From the NCBI GenBank assembly GCA_963778375.1, contig CAVZTX010000004.1, positions 80,458-144,457 of the forward strand: a DNA stretch of 64,000 bases, given 5' to 3'. A program made the translations under genes and the position numbers. The stretch is from CAVZTX01 sp963778375. GTDB lineage: Bacteria > Chloroflexota > Ktedonobacteria > Ktedonobacterales > Ktedonobacteraceae. The notes beneath the pieces are model-generated. The model saw nothing but the letters and a program-made list of their open reading frames with translations, was not told the DNA's origin and ran no database searches. Of this stretch, positions 1-8,309 are shown piece after piece; position 1 is the first letter of the stretch, and each line of letters opens with the position of its first letter.

Positions 1-1
1 G

Positions 2-1612
2 CGTACCGATGCTGAAGGTGAAGCGCTCTGGACAATCCGGCAGCGTGTGGGCATCGTTTTCCAGAATCCCGATGACCAACTGGTAGCGAACACAGTAATC
101 GATGATATCGCCTTTGGGCCAGAGAATCTTGGTCTACCACGCTTCGAAATCGAAGAGCGCGTGCAAGAGGCCATGTCGCTGCTGGAGTTGGAATCCTATG
201 CGCAAATGGCAATCAGTGAATTGTCCGTGGGTCAGAAACAACGCGTGGCTGTCGCTGGAATACTGGCAATGCGCCCCAGCTATCTGCTCCTGGATGAACC
301 GACAACCATGATTTCAGGACATACTGCGAGACAGCTACTCGATACTGTGCGCCGATTGGCAAGCGAACGGAATATCACCGTTATTCATATTACACATTTC
401 ATGCACGAGGTATCTGCTTTCAAGCGGGTGATTGTGATGGACGAGGGGCGCATCGTCATGGATGGGACACCCACCGATATTTTCGCACGTGCAGATGAAC
501 TGCGCGCGGTTGGTTTAGATGTACCGATGGTCACCACGTTCGGCCAACACTTGAAAGCCCAGGGATGGATAGAGCTACCACAGGTAGTACTCTCAACCGA
601 GGAATTGAAGGAGCCTGGACTCCTGCATATGCAGGAGTCCAGGCGATCGCAAGGGCAAGAAGTCTGGGAGACTTCTTCGCCCCTACATTTCGCGAATGCA
701 GTTAGACCTTCCGGAGATGTAGAGACAATTGCAGGGATTGCCCGGCCCCTCTTTGAATTGAGGGATGTACATTATACACATCTACGCGGTACGCCCTTTG
801 CTATTGAGGCTTTGCATGGTCTCTCACTCTCTATTCCAGAAGGTCAAACAGTAGCTCTGGTGGGACCAACGAAGTCTGGCAAGTCCACCATTGTCGATGT
901 ATTAGCTGGCCTAATTAAACCTACGTCAGGAACATTGTTCTTCGAGGGTGCTAATGTGAGTGCATCCTCCTTTGATATTGAGCGCATCCGAACAACTGTC
1001 GGAGTGGTTTTCCAATCACCCGAATCTCAGATCTTTGAAGATACGGTGGGCAAAGATGTTTCCTTCGGTCCACAGCAAAAAAAAGTATCATTAGCTGAGT
1101 CTCGCCGCCTCGTTCAGGAGTCTCTCGAAGCCGTCGGATTGGCGTATGAAGACTTTCGCACCCGCTACACCTATGCGTTAAGTGGTGGGCAGAAACGCCG
1201 GGTAGCTATTGCAGGCGTGCTTGCACTGCAACCTAAGGCGATTATTTTTGACGAACCAACAGCAGGGCTAGACCCACGTGGAAGGCGTGAACTGCTGGAG
1301 TTGATTGAAAAGCTGAAGGAGCGTAATAACCTCACCATTGTATACACATCTAGCAGCCTGGAAGATGTGATAGAACTGGCAGACCTGATCTACGTGCTCG
1401 ATCAGGGATGCATGGTTTTCAGCGGTACACCACGCGAAATTCTGACGCATGTAAGCGATCTGACAGCACTGGACATCGCGCTACCGGAACCAGCACAAAT
1501 CGCTCTTGCACTACACAGCATAATGCCAGGCATTCGCACCGACGTGCTGAGCCTGGAAGAACTGGAAGCTGAAATAGACAAAGCGACAACAAAAGCGACG
1601 AGACCTGCATGA
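2..1612 (+). CDS. Fused double ATPase of an ECF-type ABC transporter (5' end cut by window)
   Basis: The reading frame is open to the window edge, so the first Walker A lies outside. Two ABC ATPase domains are in one chain. The first shows a Q-loop (FQNPDDQL), an ABC signature spelled LSVGQKQ, Walker B LLLDEPT and H-loop THFMHEV. The second, from about 720, has Walker A GPTKSGKST, Q-loop FQSPESQIF, signature LSGGQKRR and Walker B IIFDEPT, but Ser replaces the switch His (YTSSSLEDV). The D-loop of domain 1 is also degenerate (MISGHT). These domains energise vitamin or cation uptake together with EcfT, whose gene overlaps by four bases. No substrate-binding S component is visible. The interdomain linker contains an inserted palindromic repeat at 614-683. 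Confidence 0.9.
   Translation, partial: RTDAEGEALWTIRQRVGIVFQNPDDQLVANTVIDDIAFGPENLGLPRFEIEERVQEAMSLLELESYAQMAISELSVGQKQRVAVAGILAMRPSYLLLDEPTTMISGHTARQLLDTVRRLASERNITVIHITHFMHEVSAFKRVIVMDEGRIVMDGTPTDIFARADELRAVGLDVPMVTTFGQHLKAQGWIELPQVVLSTEELKEPGLLHMQESRRSQGQEVWETSSPLHFANAVRPSGDVETIAGIARPLFELRDVHYTHLRGTPFAIEALHGLSLSIPEGQTVALVGPTKSGKSTIVDVLAGLIKPTSGTLFFEGANVSASSFDIERIRTTVGVVFQSPESQIFEDTVGKDVSFGPQQKKVSLAESRRLVQESLEAVGLAYEDFRTRYTYALSGGQKRRVAIAGVLALQPKAIIFDEPTAGLDPRGRRELLELIEKLKERNNLTIVYTSSSLEDVIELADLIYVLDQGCMVFSGTPREILTHVSDLTALDIALPEPAQIALALHSIMPGIRTDVLSLEELEAEIDKATTKATRPA
614..683. repeat. Palindromic repeat insertion inside the ATPase linker
   Basis: Positions 614-643 form a perfect 30-bp palindrome centred on CATATG. 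It is followed by GCGATCGC at 643-650 and a second hairpin at 657-677 (AAGAAGTCT, loop GGG, AGACTTCTT). The block lies in frame in the low-complexity linker between the two ATPase domains and encodes no conserved motif. It looks like a short interspersed repeat that was tolerated because it kept the frame. Confidence 0.7.
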
Positions 1613-2445
1613 TTGAACTGTCAAGAAATGTAACCTTTGGTCAATATATTAATAACGGATCTACTCTTACGAACATGGATCCGCGAGTGAAGATTGCTTG
1701 CGCCATTGTACTGATCGCACTGGTTTCCTTCGTTGGCAGTTTTGCGGCTTTTGCTCTCTGCTTGCTCTTCTGTGTCAGCCTGCAATGGGTATCACATATT
1801 TCGGTCCCTTATGTCTTGCGCAGTTTCAAACCGATTATGATCTTCCTGGCAATTATCTACGTTATTCAGGTGCTCTTCTACTATTCGCCAACCCAACATA
1901 CGACGTTGCTCTGGCAGTGGGGGATTTTCGCGGTCTCCTGGGAGGGCATCATCCGCAGCGCAGCGACAATCGCGCGTGTACTCTTTCTCTATTATTTCGC
2001 CTCTATGCTTATGTTCACCACTTCACTGGTTGATCTTACTGACGGCTCGGAGGCATTGTTCTCACCTTTACAGCGCATAGGTGTGCCGGTAAATGCACTG
2101 GTTATGGTTCTCGTAATCGCTTTCAAATTCGTCCCCATTTTGGTTTCCGAGGTGGAGCGGCTGATGAAAGCCCAGGCAGCCCGTGGGGTACGCTTCGATC
2201 AGGGTAATATATTTCGTCGCTCCATTAAATTTGCCTCCTTGCTCATTCCGCTTTTTTTAAGCGGCTTCCGAAGAGCTGAGATGTTGTCAATGGCGATGGA
2301 GGCGCGTTGCTATGGCAGCCACCGAGGATGGCGACGCAGCAAACGACGCGAACTACGCTTGCACCGCTTCGATGTGATAGTGCTATTGGTTGTTATTATC
2401 TTTTGTGTTGTGACAATTGTTGTGAATGTAGTTTCGCCTTTTTGA
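1609..2445 (+). CDS. ecfT: EcfT-type transmembrane subunit of an ECF transporter
   Basis: This 278-aa membrane protein starts in an ATGA overlap with the ATPase gene, which implies translational coupling. Hydrophobic segments cover roughly residues 28-60, 70-92, 105-140 and 157-180. The two cytoplasmic coupling motifs are visible: ARG at 191-193 and the EARCYG stretch at 231-236, where the usual second ARG reads ARC. EcfT proteins hold the ATPase pair and the substrate-binding S protein together. Length and motif placement are normal for the family. The substrate cannot be inferred because no S component is in view. Confidence 0.9.
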   Translation: MIELSRNVTFGQYINNGSTLTNMDPRVKIACAIVLIALVSFVGSFAAFALCLLFCVSLQWVSHISVPYVLRSFKPIMIFLAIIYVIQVLFYYSPTQHTTLLWQWGIFAVSWEGIIRSAATIARVLFLYYFASMLMFTTSLVDLTDGSEALFSPLQRIGVPVNALVMVLVIAFKFVPILVSEVERLMKAQAARGVRFDQGNIFRRSIKFASLLIPLFLSGFRRAEMLSMAMEARCYGSHRGWRRSKRRELRLHRFDVIVLLVVIIFCVVTIVVNVVSPF

Positions 2446-2617
2446 ATATCTTCTTTCGTTTTAGCATCAAGCTATATTGATGGGTATATTGAACATTCTA
2501 AAGATGCGAATACTTGTTACTTTCCCTATTGACGACGGTTGAGTCTAATGGTATGGTTGAATCATCTCATTCGGCAATTTCCATTTATCATCCTGCTAAC
2601 GTACCTGAGAGTTACTC

Positions 2618-4597
2618 ATGACTCAATCCACACAACCCATGCCCTCTTTCACCACATACAGGGTTGCAGCTATCCAATACGACCCAACGCTTGGTGAGAA
2701 AGAAAAAAATGTGACAGACCTGCTGCGTTTGGTCGAGGAGGCAGCCTCGAACGGAGCGCGTCTAATCGTTCTACCAGAGATGGCTACGACAGGTTACTGC
2801 TGGGAATCCCGCAATGAAATTGCGCTTTATGTGGAAACTGTCCCCGGCCCAACAACGGATCGCTTCGCTCAACTTGCCTACCAACACGAGTGCTTCATCG
2901 CCATCAGCTTTCCTGAAGTTGACGCTACGACGAATGTATACTATAACTGCATGGTTTTGATTGGACCGCAGGGCATTATTGGAACGTATCGCAAAATTCA
3001 TTCGTACATGTCAGAGCCGCGTTGGGCACGTGATGGAGACCTGGGTATACCGGTATGGGATACGCCATTAGGTCGCCTGGCTGGGCTAATTTGTATGGAT
3101 GCTATGTACTTCGAGTCGGCACGTATTCCAGCATTGCACGGAGCAGATGTATTACTCTTTCCGACAAATTGGTTCGACGACAAGTGTCCCAGCAGTTGGT
3201 GGATGGCACGTGCATTTGAAAATGGCACCTACTTCATCGCTGCTAATCGGCATGGCAAGGAGCGCGGCGTACAATTCAGCGGCGGAAGCTGCATTCTTGC
3301 ACCCGATGGGTCTATCCAAGCTTACCTCGATGATGGGGAAGGGATTGTGTATGGGGAGGTCGATCTGAGCCGCAGTCGGAATAAACGTTGGGGAATCCTG
3401 TCTGGGGGACAGGTAACGACGAACCCTGACGACGACTCCATAGGAGATCGACTTGCTGATCGCAGACCCGCCGAGTATATCACGCTGGTCAACAATACGT
3501 ATTTGTGGGAGCCACTTCGCTATCACAGTATGTATGACCTGGGCGCACTTCCTCCTGGACAATTATCATGTGTCGGTATCATTCAAACTGAATTAGAAGC
3601 GTTTCAAGAGTACAAGAGGGGGCGCGATCAATCGGGGCCTTACGAGTTGTTACGCGGGATGCTCAGGACAATGATGCGCGATGCAGCACCCGCGCGCCCT
3701 GATGTGCTGGTGCTGCCTGAATTGATGCTGCCAGGCCCTGCCCCATCGAAAGAAGCGATTGAGCATTTTCAAGCCGGAGCTGTCATGATTCCAGGGGCAG
3801 AAACGGATGCGTTGGTTGAACTAGCGGCTGAATTTCAAATCTCGTTGGTATTGGGCATCGCGGAGAAAGATACCAGTGCGGGCCATGCCGTCCCCACTTT
3901 TTACAATACTGTTCTGTTGATTGATCCTGAAGGCATTTATGGTACATATCGGAAGCTGCACCTGACACGTACTGATCGGCTTTGGGCCAGTCCGGGAAAT
4001 CTGGGGCTGCCGTTCTTTGATACTCCGGCTGGACGTATTGGCCTGGCAACAGGATATGATGTGCTCTTTCCAGAGACATTACGGGTACTTGCTGGCAAAG
4101 GGGTAGACCTGGTATGTGCTCCTACGTTGCTGGATTTTCCTGATCCTATTGGTCTTGCTCCAACAAGCATCCAGTTCGGTCGGCCTGTTGATCCGGGAGA
4201 ATACGATGCAAGCCACTACCTGATCTGGCGTGTGCGTGCTGCGGAACATCATGTCTACCTGGCGCTAGCCAATTGGAAGGGGCAGATGCATGGGCTACGT
4301 GCTAACGGGAATAGTGGCATTTTCTCGCCTTCGGATGCCACCTATCCGTGGATAGAGGTGACTGCCGAGGAAGGTGAGCCAGCTTTGACCATGATGACGA
4401 CCGATACACGTGAGCAGCGCACGGGACGGCGTTCAACAACGACACCTTTGCGTTATGCTCCCGGCGAAATGGCAGGTTCGCTTACTGGTGAACTGGATTA
4501 CGATATTCGTGACAGCATCCCCGGCAATGCCGTACGTGGCAAGCCACTGCTCCGCAAACGTATGCCGTTCTGGTATCTTGACCTCATTCGGACATAG
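2618..4597 (+). CDS. Tandem carbon-nitrogen hydrolase (nitrilase superfamily), two domains
   Basis: The 659-aa cytosolic protein contains two nitrilase-fold domains, about residues 14-270 and 315-600. The first keeps the Glu-Lys-Cys triad: E54 in VLPEMATTGY, K126 in TYRKIHSY and C159 in GLICMD. The second keeps Glu (E368, LPELMLPG) and Lys (K446, TYRKLHLT), but its nucleophile is Gly (G479, LATGYDVLFPE, normally CYD). Domain 1 is therefore predicted to hydrolyse an amide or nitrile, while domain 2 is probably structural or regulatory. The neighbouring SDR and BKACE genes suggest a small catabolic group acting on a nitrogenous acid. Substrate is unknown. The ribosome site before ATG is weak. 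Confidence 0.88.
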   Translation: MTQSTQPMPSFTTYRVAAIQYDPTLGEKEKNVTDLLRLVEEAASNGARLIVLPEMATTGYCWESRNEIALYVETVPGPTTDRFAQLAYQHECFIAISFPEVDATTNVYYNCMVLIGPQGIIGTYRKIHSYMSEPRWARDGDLGIPVWDTPLGRLAGLICMDAMYFESARIPALHGADVLLFPTNWFDDKCPSSWWMARAFENGTYFIAANRHGKERGVQFSGGSCILAPDGSIQAYLDDGEGIVYGEVDLSRSRNKRWGILSGGQVTTNPDDDSIGDRLADRRPAEYITLVNNTYLWEPLRYHSMYDLGALPPGQLSCVGIIQTELEAFQEYKRGRDQSGPYELLRGMLRTMMRDAAPARPDVLVLPELMLPGPAPSKEAIEHFQAGAVMIPGAETDALVELAAEFQISLVLGIAEKDTSAGHAVPTFYNTVLLIDPEGIYGTYRKLHLTRTDRLWASPGNLGLPFFDTPAGRIGLATGYDVLFPETLRVLAGKGVDLVCAPTLLDFPDPIGLAPTSIQFGRPVDPGEYDASHYLIWRVRAAEHHVYLALANWKGQMHGLRANGNSGIFSPSDATYPWIEVTAEEGEPALTMMTTDTREQRTGRRSTTTPLRYAPGEMAGSLTGELDYDIRDSIPGNAVRGKPLLRKRMPFWYLDLIRT

Positions 4598-4602
4598 GGC
4601 TG

Positions 4603-4664
4603 ATTCTTCGTTGCACTCAGGATGACAGCCTCTGGGATTTGTCATTCTGAGTGCAACGAAGAAT
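4603..4664. repeat. Interspersed inverted repeat (hairpin) between nitrilase and SDR genes
   Basis: A 25-nt arm at 4603-4627 (ATTCTTCGTTGCACTCAG...) pairs with 4640-4664 with one mismatch around a 12-nt loop. Related sequence recurs at 12609-12638 and 21936-22006, so this is a dispersed intergenic repeat family. It may also act as a transcription stop or mRNA 3'-end stabiliser. Confidence 0.75.
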
Positions 4665-4703
4665 CTCGGCTACCACTGATGCATCCATCGAAAGGAACCT
4701 CCT

Positions 4704-5468
4704 ATGAGATTAGCAAACAAAGTAGCGATTATAACAGGCTCCGCTAGTGGCATGGGTCAGGCCGCCGCTGAACTATTCGCACATGAAGGTGCAAGCGTTG
4801 TGGTGACCGATATTGCTGCCGATGTCGGTGAGCAGACGGCTAAGAGAATTCGGCAAGCCGGGGGAAAGGCCATATTTGTCAAGGCGAATGTTGCCAATGA
4901 AGATGAAGTCAAGCATATGGTCAATACAACTATTGATGCCTTTGGTCAGGTGGATGTGCTGTATAACAACGCGGGGATTATGCCAGATGACGATGGGAGC
5001 GTCACCGATTTAAGCGAGGCATCCTGGGATCGTGTGATGGATGTGAATCTCAAAAGCGCTTTTCTCTGCTCCAAATACGCGATTCCGCATATGGTGAAGC
5101 GAGGATGTGGCTCTATTATTAATATCGCGTCATTTGTAGCCTTTATGGGCTGCACTGTGCCTCAAGATGCCTATACCGCCTCAAAAGGCGGGATGCTCGC
5201 ACTGACCAAGTCATTTGCAGTGCAATATGGTCCTGACGGGATACGCTGCAATGCCATTTGTCCAGGACCTATTGAGACACCTTTGTTGCGTACGCTTTGG
5301 ACAAGTGAGGAAGCTCGTAACTTACGTCTCAACCGCATCCCGCTCGGCCGTTTTGGAGAAGTCAATGATATCATCTACATGGCGCTCTATCTTGCTTCAG
5401 ATGAGTCATCCTGGACGACGGGGGCGTGGCTGATTGTTGATGGCGGTATTTCGTCGAATTATTTCTGA
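4704..5468 (+). CDS. SDR family NAD(P)-dependent oxidoreductase
   Basis: A classical short-chain dehydrogenase of 254 aa. The cofactor motif TGSASGMG lies near residue 12, the NNAG motif near 90, and the catalytic YTASK follows an upstream Ser in SIINIASF. Start is supported by an AAAGGAAC ribosome site. It likely oxidises or reduces a hydroxyl/keto group of an unidentified substrate. Its last ten bases overlap the convergent BKACE gene. Substrate cannot be read from the sequence. Confidence 0.92.
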   Translation: MRLANKVAIITGSASGMGQAAAELFAHEGASVVVTDIAADVGEQTAKRIRQAGGKAIFVKANVANEDEVKHMVNTTIDAFGQVDVLYNNAGIMPDDDGSVTDLSEASWDRVMDVNLKSAFLCSKYAIPHMVKRGCGSIINIASFVAFMGCTVPQDAYTASKGGMLALTKSFAVQYGPDGIRCNAICPGPIETPLLRTLWTSEEARNLRLNRIPLGRFGEVNDIIYMALYLASDESSWTTGAWLIVDGGISSNYF

Positions 5469-6286
5469 TGATACCTCTCAAGTTGTAACATCTCCCTCGC
5501 TTGCGTCGGTGTCGCTACAGGACGATCCAATTCATATGCAATACGCACCATGCGTGCTACCAGTTCAGCATTGGTTCGAGCCAGTTGGCCTTTACGGTAG
5601 TAAATATTGTCTTCAAAGCCAACTCGGACGTTTCCACCCATCGCCAGTGCTATCGTTCCTAATATCAATTGATGACGCCCCATGCCTGCAACAGACCAGG
5701 TGCTTCTGGTGGGAAGAGAGTGTACCATATGGATAAGATGAGCGGGGTCGGCCCCGATGCCACCAGGTACACCCATTACAAAATCGAAGTGCAGAGGATC
5801 GTTGATTAAACCCTTGCGGTGCAGGCGCATGGCCTCATCAAGCATTCCAACGTCAAAAATCTCAATCTCCGGTACGATGCCGTAGTTCCGCAGTCGGCGG
5901 GCAAAGGTTTCTACCAACTGGCGGTTATTCATAAAGACGCTCTCTCCGAAGTTTACGGTGCCGGTGGTAAGGGTTGCCATATCAGGTCTGCACTCGATGC
6001 TTTGGAGACGTTCATCGGCACTCATCCAGACTGCACCGCCTGTCGATACTTGCGTAATTACATCACAATGTGCTCGGATACCTTCCACGACTTCACGAAA
6101 AAGATGCGCATCTTGCGTAGCATTGCCTTCTGCATCGCGTACGTGGATATGAATGATGGAGGCCCCTGCTTCGTAGCATTCTACGGCTGCCCCGATAATC
6201 TCCTGTGGGGTGATGGGGAGATAGGGCTGATTAGCTCTCGTCACTTCCGCGCCAACTAGAGCGGCGGTAATCATTACTGGCTGCAT
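5459..6286 (-). CDS. BKACE family (DUF849) beta-keto acid cleavage enzyme
   Basis: The 275-aa protein carries the DUF849 signature: an N-terminal PVMITAAL strand, the zinc-binding HIH motif (H46, H48) in IIHIHVRD, the QVSTGGA loop and VPEIEIFD. The family condenses a beta-keto acid with acetyl-CoA to give acetoacetate and a CoA ester; the founding member is 3-keto-5-aminohexanoate cleavage enzyme of lysine fermentation. The start has a good GAAAGGATG site. It is convergent with the SDR gene, and with the nitrilase gene beyond it may form a catabolic set. The exact keto acid is unknown. Confidence 0.88.
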   Translation of the reverse strand: MQPVMITAALVGAEVTRANQPYLPITPQEIIGAAVECYEAGASIIHIHVRDAEGNATQDAHLFREVVEGIRAHCDVITQVSTGGAVWMSADERLQSIECRPDMATLTTGTVNFGESVFMNNRQLVETFARRLRNYGIVPEIEIFDVGMLDEAMRLHRKGLINDPLHFDFVMGVPGGIGADPAHLIHMVHSLPTRSTWSVAGMGRHQLILGTIALAMGGNVRVGFEDNIYYRKGQLARTNAELVARMVRIAYELDRPVATPTQAREMLQLERYHQK

Positions 6287-6417
6287 GGGAATACATCCTT
6301 TCTGTTCCAGGGCGTACTGTGCTAGTCACACTGTATGTAGTGTGGAGTAGCTCTGTCAAGGTTGTCTTATGTGAAAAAAGTGACAATTAGCCTGAGTTTA
6401 GGTATACTACTTATCGA

Positions 6418-6475
6418 GACTGCTGACGCGAAGCGTAGGAGCGATAGCTCGGTTGCAGGCTCGCATTTCAAGGTA
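6418..6475 (+). repeat. Copy A of a ~57-bp repeat upstream of the sensor kinase
   Basis: This stretch, beginning GACTGCTGACGCGAAG and ending TTTCAAGGTA, matches the reverse complement of 9755-9811 with about one difference in five bases. It contains a small hairpin around GGAGCGATAGCTC. The two copies bracket the whole sensor kinase gene in inverted orientation. Confidence 0.65.
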
Positions 6476-6533
6476 CTATTGTCAGTCTTCAGAGGGGTAT
6501 CCAGAGAATCACATTTCCAGCAAGAGGGAAAGA

Positions 6534-8309
6534 ATGGCAGCACGTCTGTCTGAGCCGCTACATATACGGACGAAGGCAACCGATAAGTTAACGCGTACCT
6601 ATCTCCAGCAGTTAGGTCGGCAGAACTATCTGGCTGGGGCAACTGTTGCGATTATTGTCACCTTCAGCTTCTTCTGGTTGCTTTTCCGCTTTGGTGGCGA
6701 GGAGAAAACTATTTTCTTTTCTGATGCTATGTATGCGATAGCTGCCTGGATTGGAGCCATTTGGGCCTGCACTACAGCGTATCGGGCACGCTATGGTCCT
6801 TTGTGCCTGGAGCCTCGGCACCAACTGGCCTGGCTTGTGATTGGCCTGGCCCTTTTTTCAAATGGTATAGGAGGAGCCTATTACACCTATCTAGAATATA
6901 TCGGGCGGTTAAATCCTGTGCCCTCTTTTTCCGACCTCGGCTTCACGCTTTTCTACTCTTTCACCTTTGTCGGCTTGCTGCTCATGCCTACTGAGCCAAA
7001 AACAGAACGTTTCCGTCTAAGAACCGGACTTGATGCGCTGATCACAACGCTCTGTATTCTAGGGGTGAGCTGGTATTTTGTGATTGGCCCTCTATTTACG
7101 GCAGCGAAGAATACCCCTAAACTGTTGGTTGCTACCTCCTATCCGTTTTGGGATATTTTGCTTATCCTTGCGATTGTACTTCTTATTTATCAACGTACTG
7201 AGCGCATATTGCATCCATCATTGTTACTGTGTGGAGCAGGCATCCTTGCTCAGATCGTTGCTGATACAGGCTACGCTATCACGATTCCGGCCAATACATA
7301 TGTCACAGGTACCTTCTACATTGATACCTTCTGGTTCATCGGATTCTTGCTGATCGGTTTTTCCGCACCCTATCAATATGCGACGATAGCGCGTAAAGTC
7401 TATAATGAGCGGCTCAACCAGGCAATGGAAGTAACAGACGTTGAACTTTCACCAGTGAGCCGTAATGGAAATGGGAAACCAAATCAACGTTCTACCCTCT
7501 TGCAAAGCTTTCTTATCTACTTCCCACTAGCAGTACTGTTGACGCTCACACTCTACAGCGAATTTGTGAACGATGAAAATCTCTCATTCTTTCTGGTTGT
7601 ACTGACCGCGGTAGTTGGCATCCTCGTCGCTATTCGTTATCTCCTTGCTACTCATGAAAATGAAATCCTCTTGCGCGAACGAGAGCAGCGACGTGAAGAA
7701 GCTGAACACCTGCGTATTCTGACAGCCAAACTGACGGAAATTCTTGAATTTGATCCCTTGCTTACGCGTATTGTACATATGGCCACCTATGAACTCGGCT
7801 TTGATGGTGCTTTACTACTCCTTAACGAAGACTTTGATCATGCATTTAGCACACAATCGAACCTTCTTATCCGTGCAATGAGTTCCGCCTCGCCAGAGAC
7901 GGTTACCTGGAGGCTACCAGGAGCAAACTTCCCATTCTATGCCGATCTCGCAGGGAAAGAAATAAGCGTCATCTGGGCGAAGCAGCCTTCAGCTTTATCA
8001 GCAGAGCTTTCTACGTGGCTACAAATGCATCAGATTCGCTCAACGCTTTTTCTACCGCTTACATATCAGGGGAAATTACAAGGAAGCCTCGGGTTCTGTA
8101 GTCGTACACTTGAACACTTCAGTTCGCATCAGGGACGCGATCAATTGGCACCTACATGGCTCATGCCTTTAGCGAGCAGTTGCTACAGCTATCGAGCATG
8201 CGCATCTTTACCGTGCGGCTCACGAACACGAGCTATTTTCCCAGGCATTGGCGAACATTGCGACACGGCTCAATACGGCGATTGCCCCGGAAATGGGAGT
8301 AGGGGCTGA
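6534..8309 (+). CDS. Membrane sensor kinase, N-terminal part (frame broken at its end)
   Basis: ATG at 6534 is preferred to the upstream TTG at 6453 because GAGGGAAAG lies just before it. About ten hydrophobic segments occupy residues 20-380, giving a MASE-like membrane sensory region. A charged helix (REREQRREEAEHLR) and a GAF domain follow. After about 8150 the frame no longer encodes GAF sequence and runs to a spurious stop at 8309. The lost continuation appears first in a second frame (AHAFSEQ) and then in the frame of the 8248-9654 segment (ATAIEHAHLYRAAHEHE). Two single-base losses near 8151 and 8180 would explain this. Either the gene is a pseudogene or the assembly has errors here. 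Confidence 0.75.
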   Translation: MAARLSEPLHIRTKATDKLTRTYLQQLGRQNYLAGATVAIIVTFSFFWLLFRFGGEEKTIFFSDAMYAIAAWIGAIWACTTAYRARYGPLCLEPRHQLAWLVIGLALFSNGIGGAYYTYLEYIGRLNPVPSFSDLGFTLFYSFTFVGLLLMPTEPKTERFRLRTGLDALITTLCILGVSWYFVIGPLFTAAKNTPKLLVATSYPFWDILLILAIVLLIYQRTERILHPSLLLCGAGILAQIVADTGYAITIPANTYVTGTFYIDTFWFIGFLLIGFSAPYQYATIARKVYNERLNQAMEVTDVELSPVSRNGNGKPNQRSTLLQSFLIYFPLAVLLTLTLYSEFVNDENLSFFLVVLTAVVGILVAIRYLLATHENEILLREREQRREEAEHLRILTAKLTEILEFDPLLTRIVHMATYELGFDGALLLLNEDFDHAFSTQSNLLIRAMSSASPETVTWRLPGANFPFYADLAGKEISVIWAKQPSALSAELSTWLQMHQIRSTLFLPLTYQGKLQGSLGFCSRTLEHFSSHQGRDQLAPTWLMPLASSCYSYRACASLPCGSRTRAIFPGIGEHCDTAQYGDCPGNGSRG

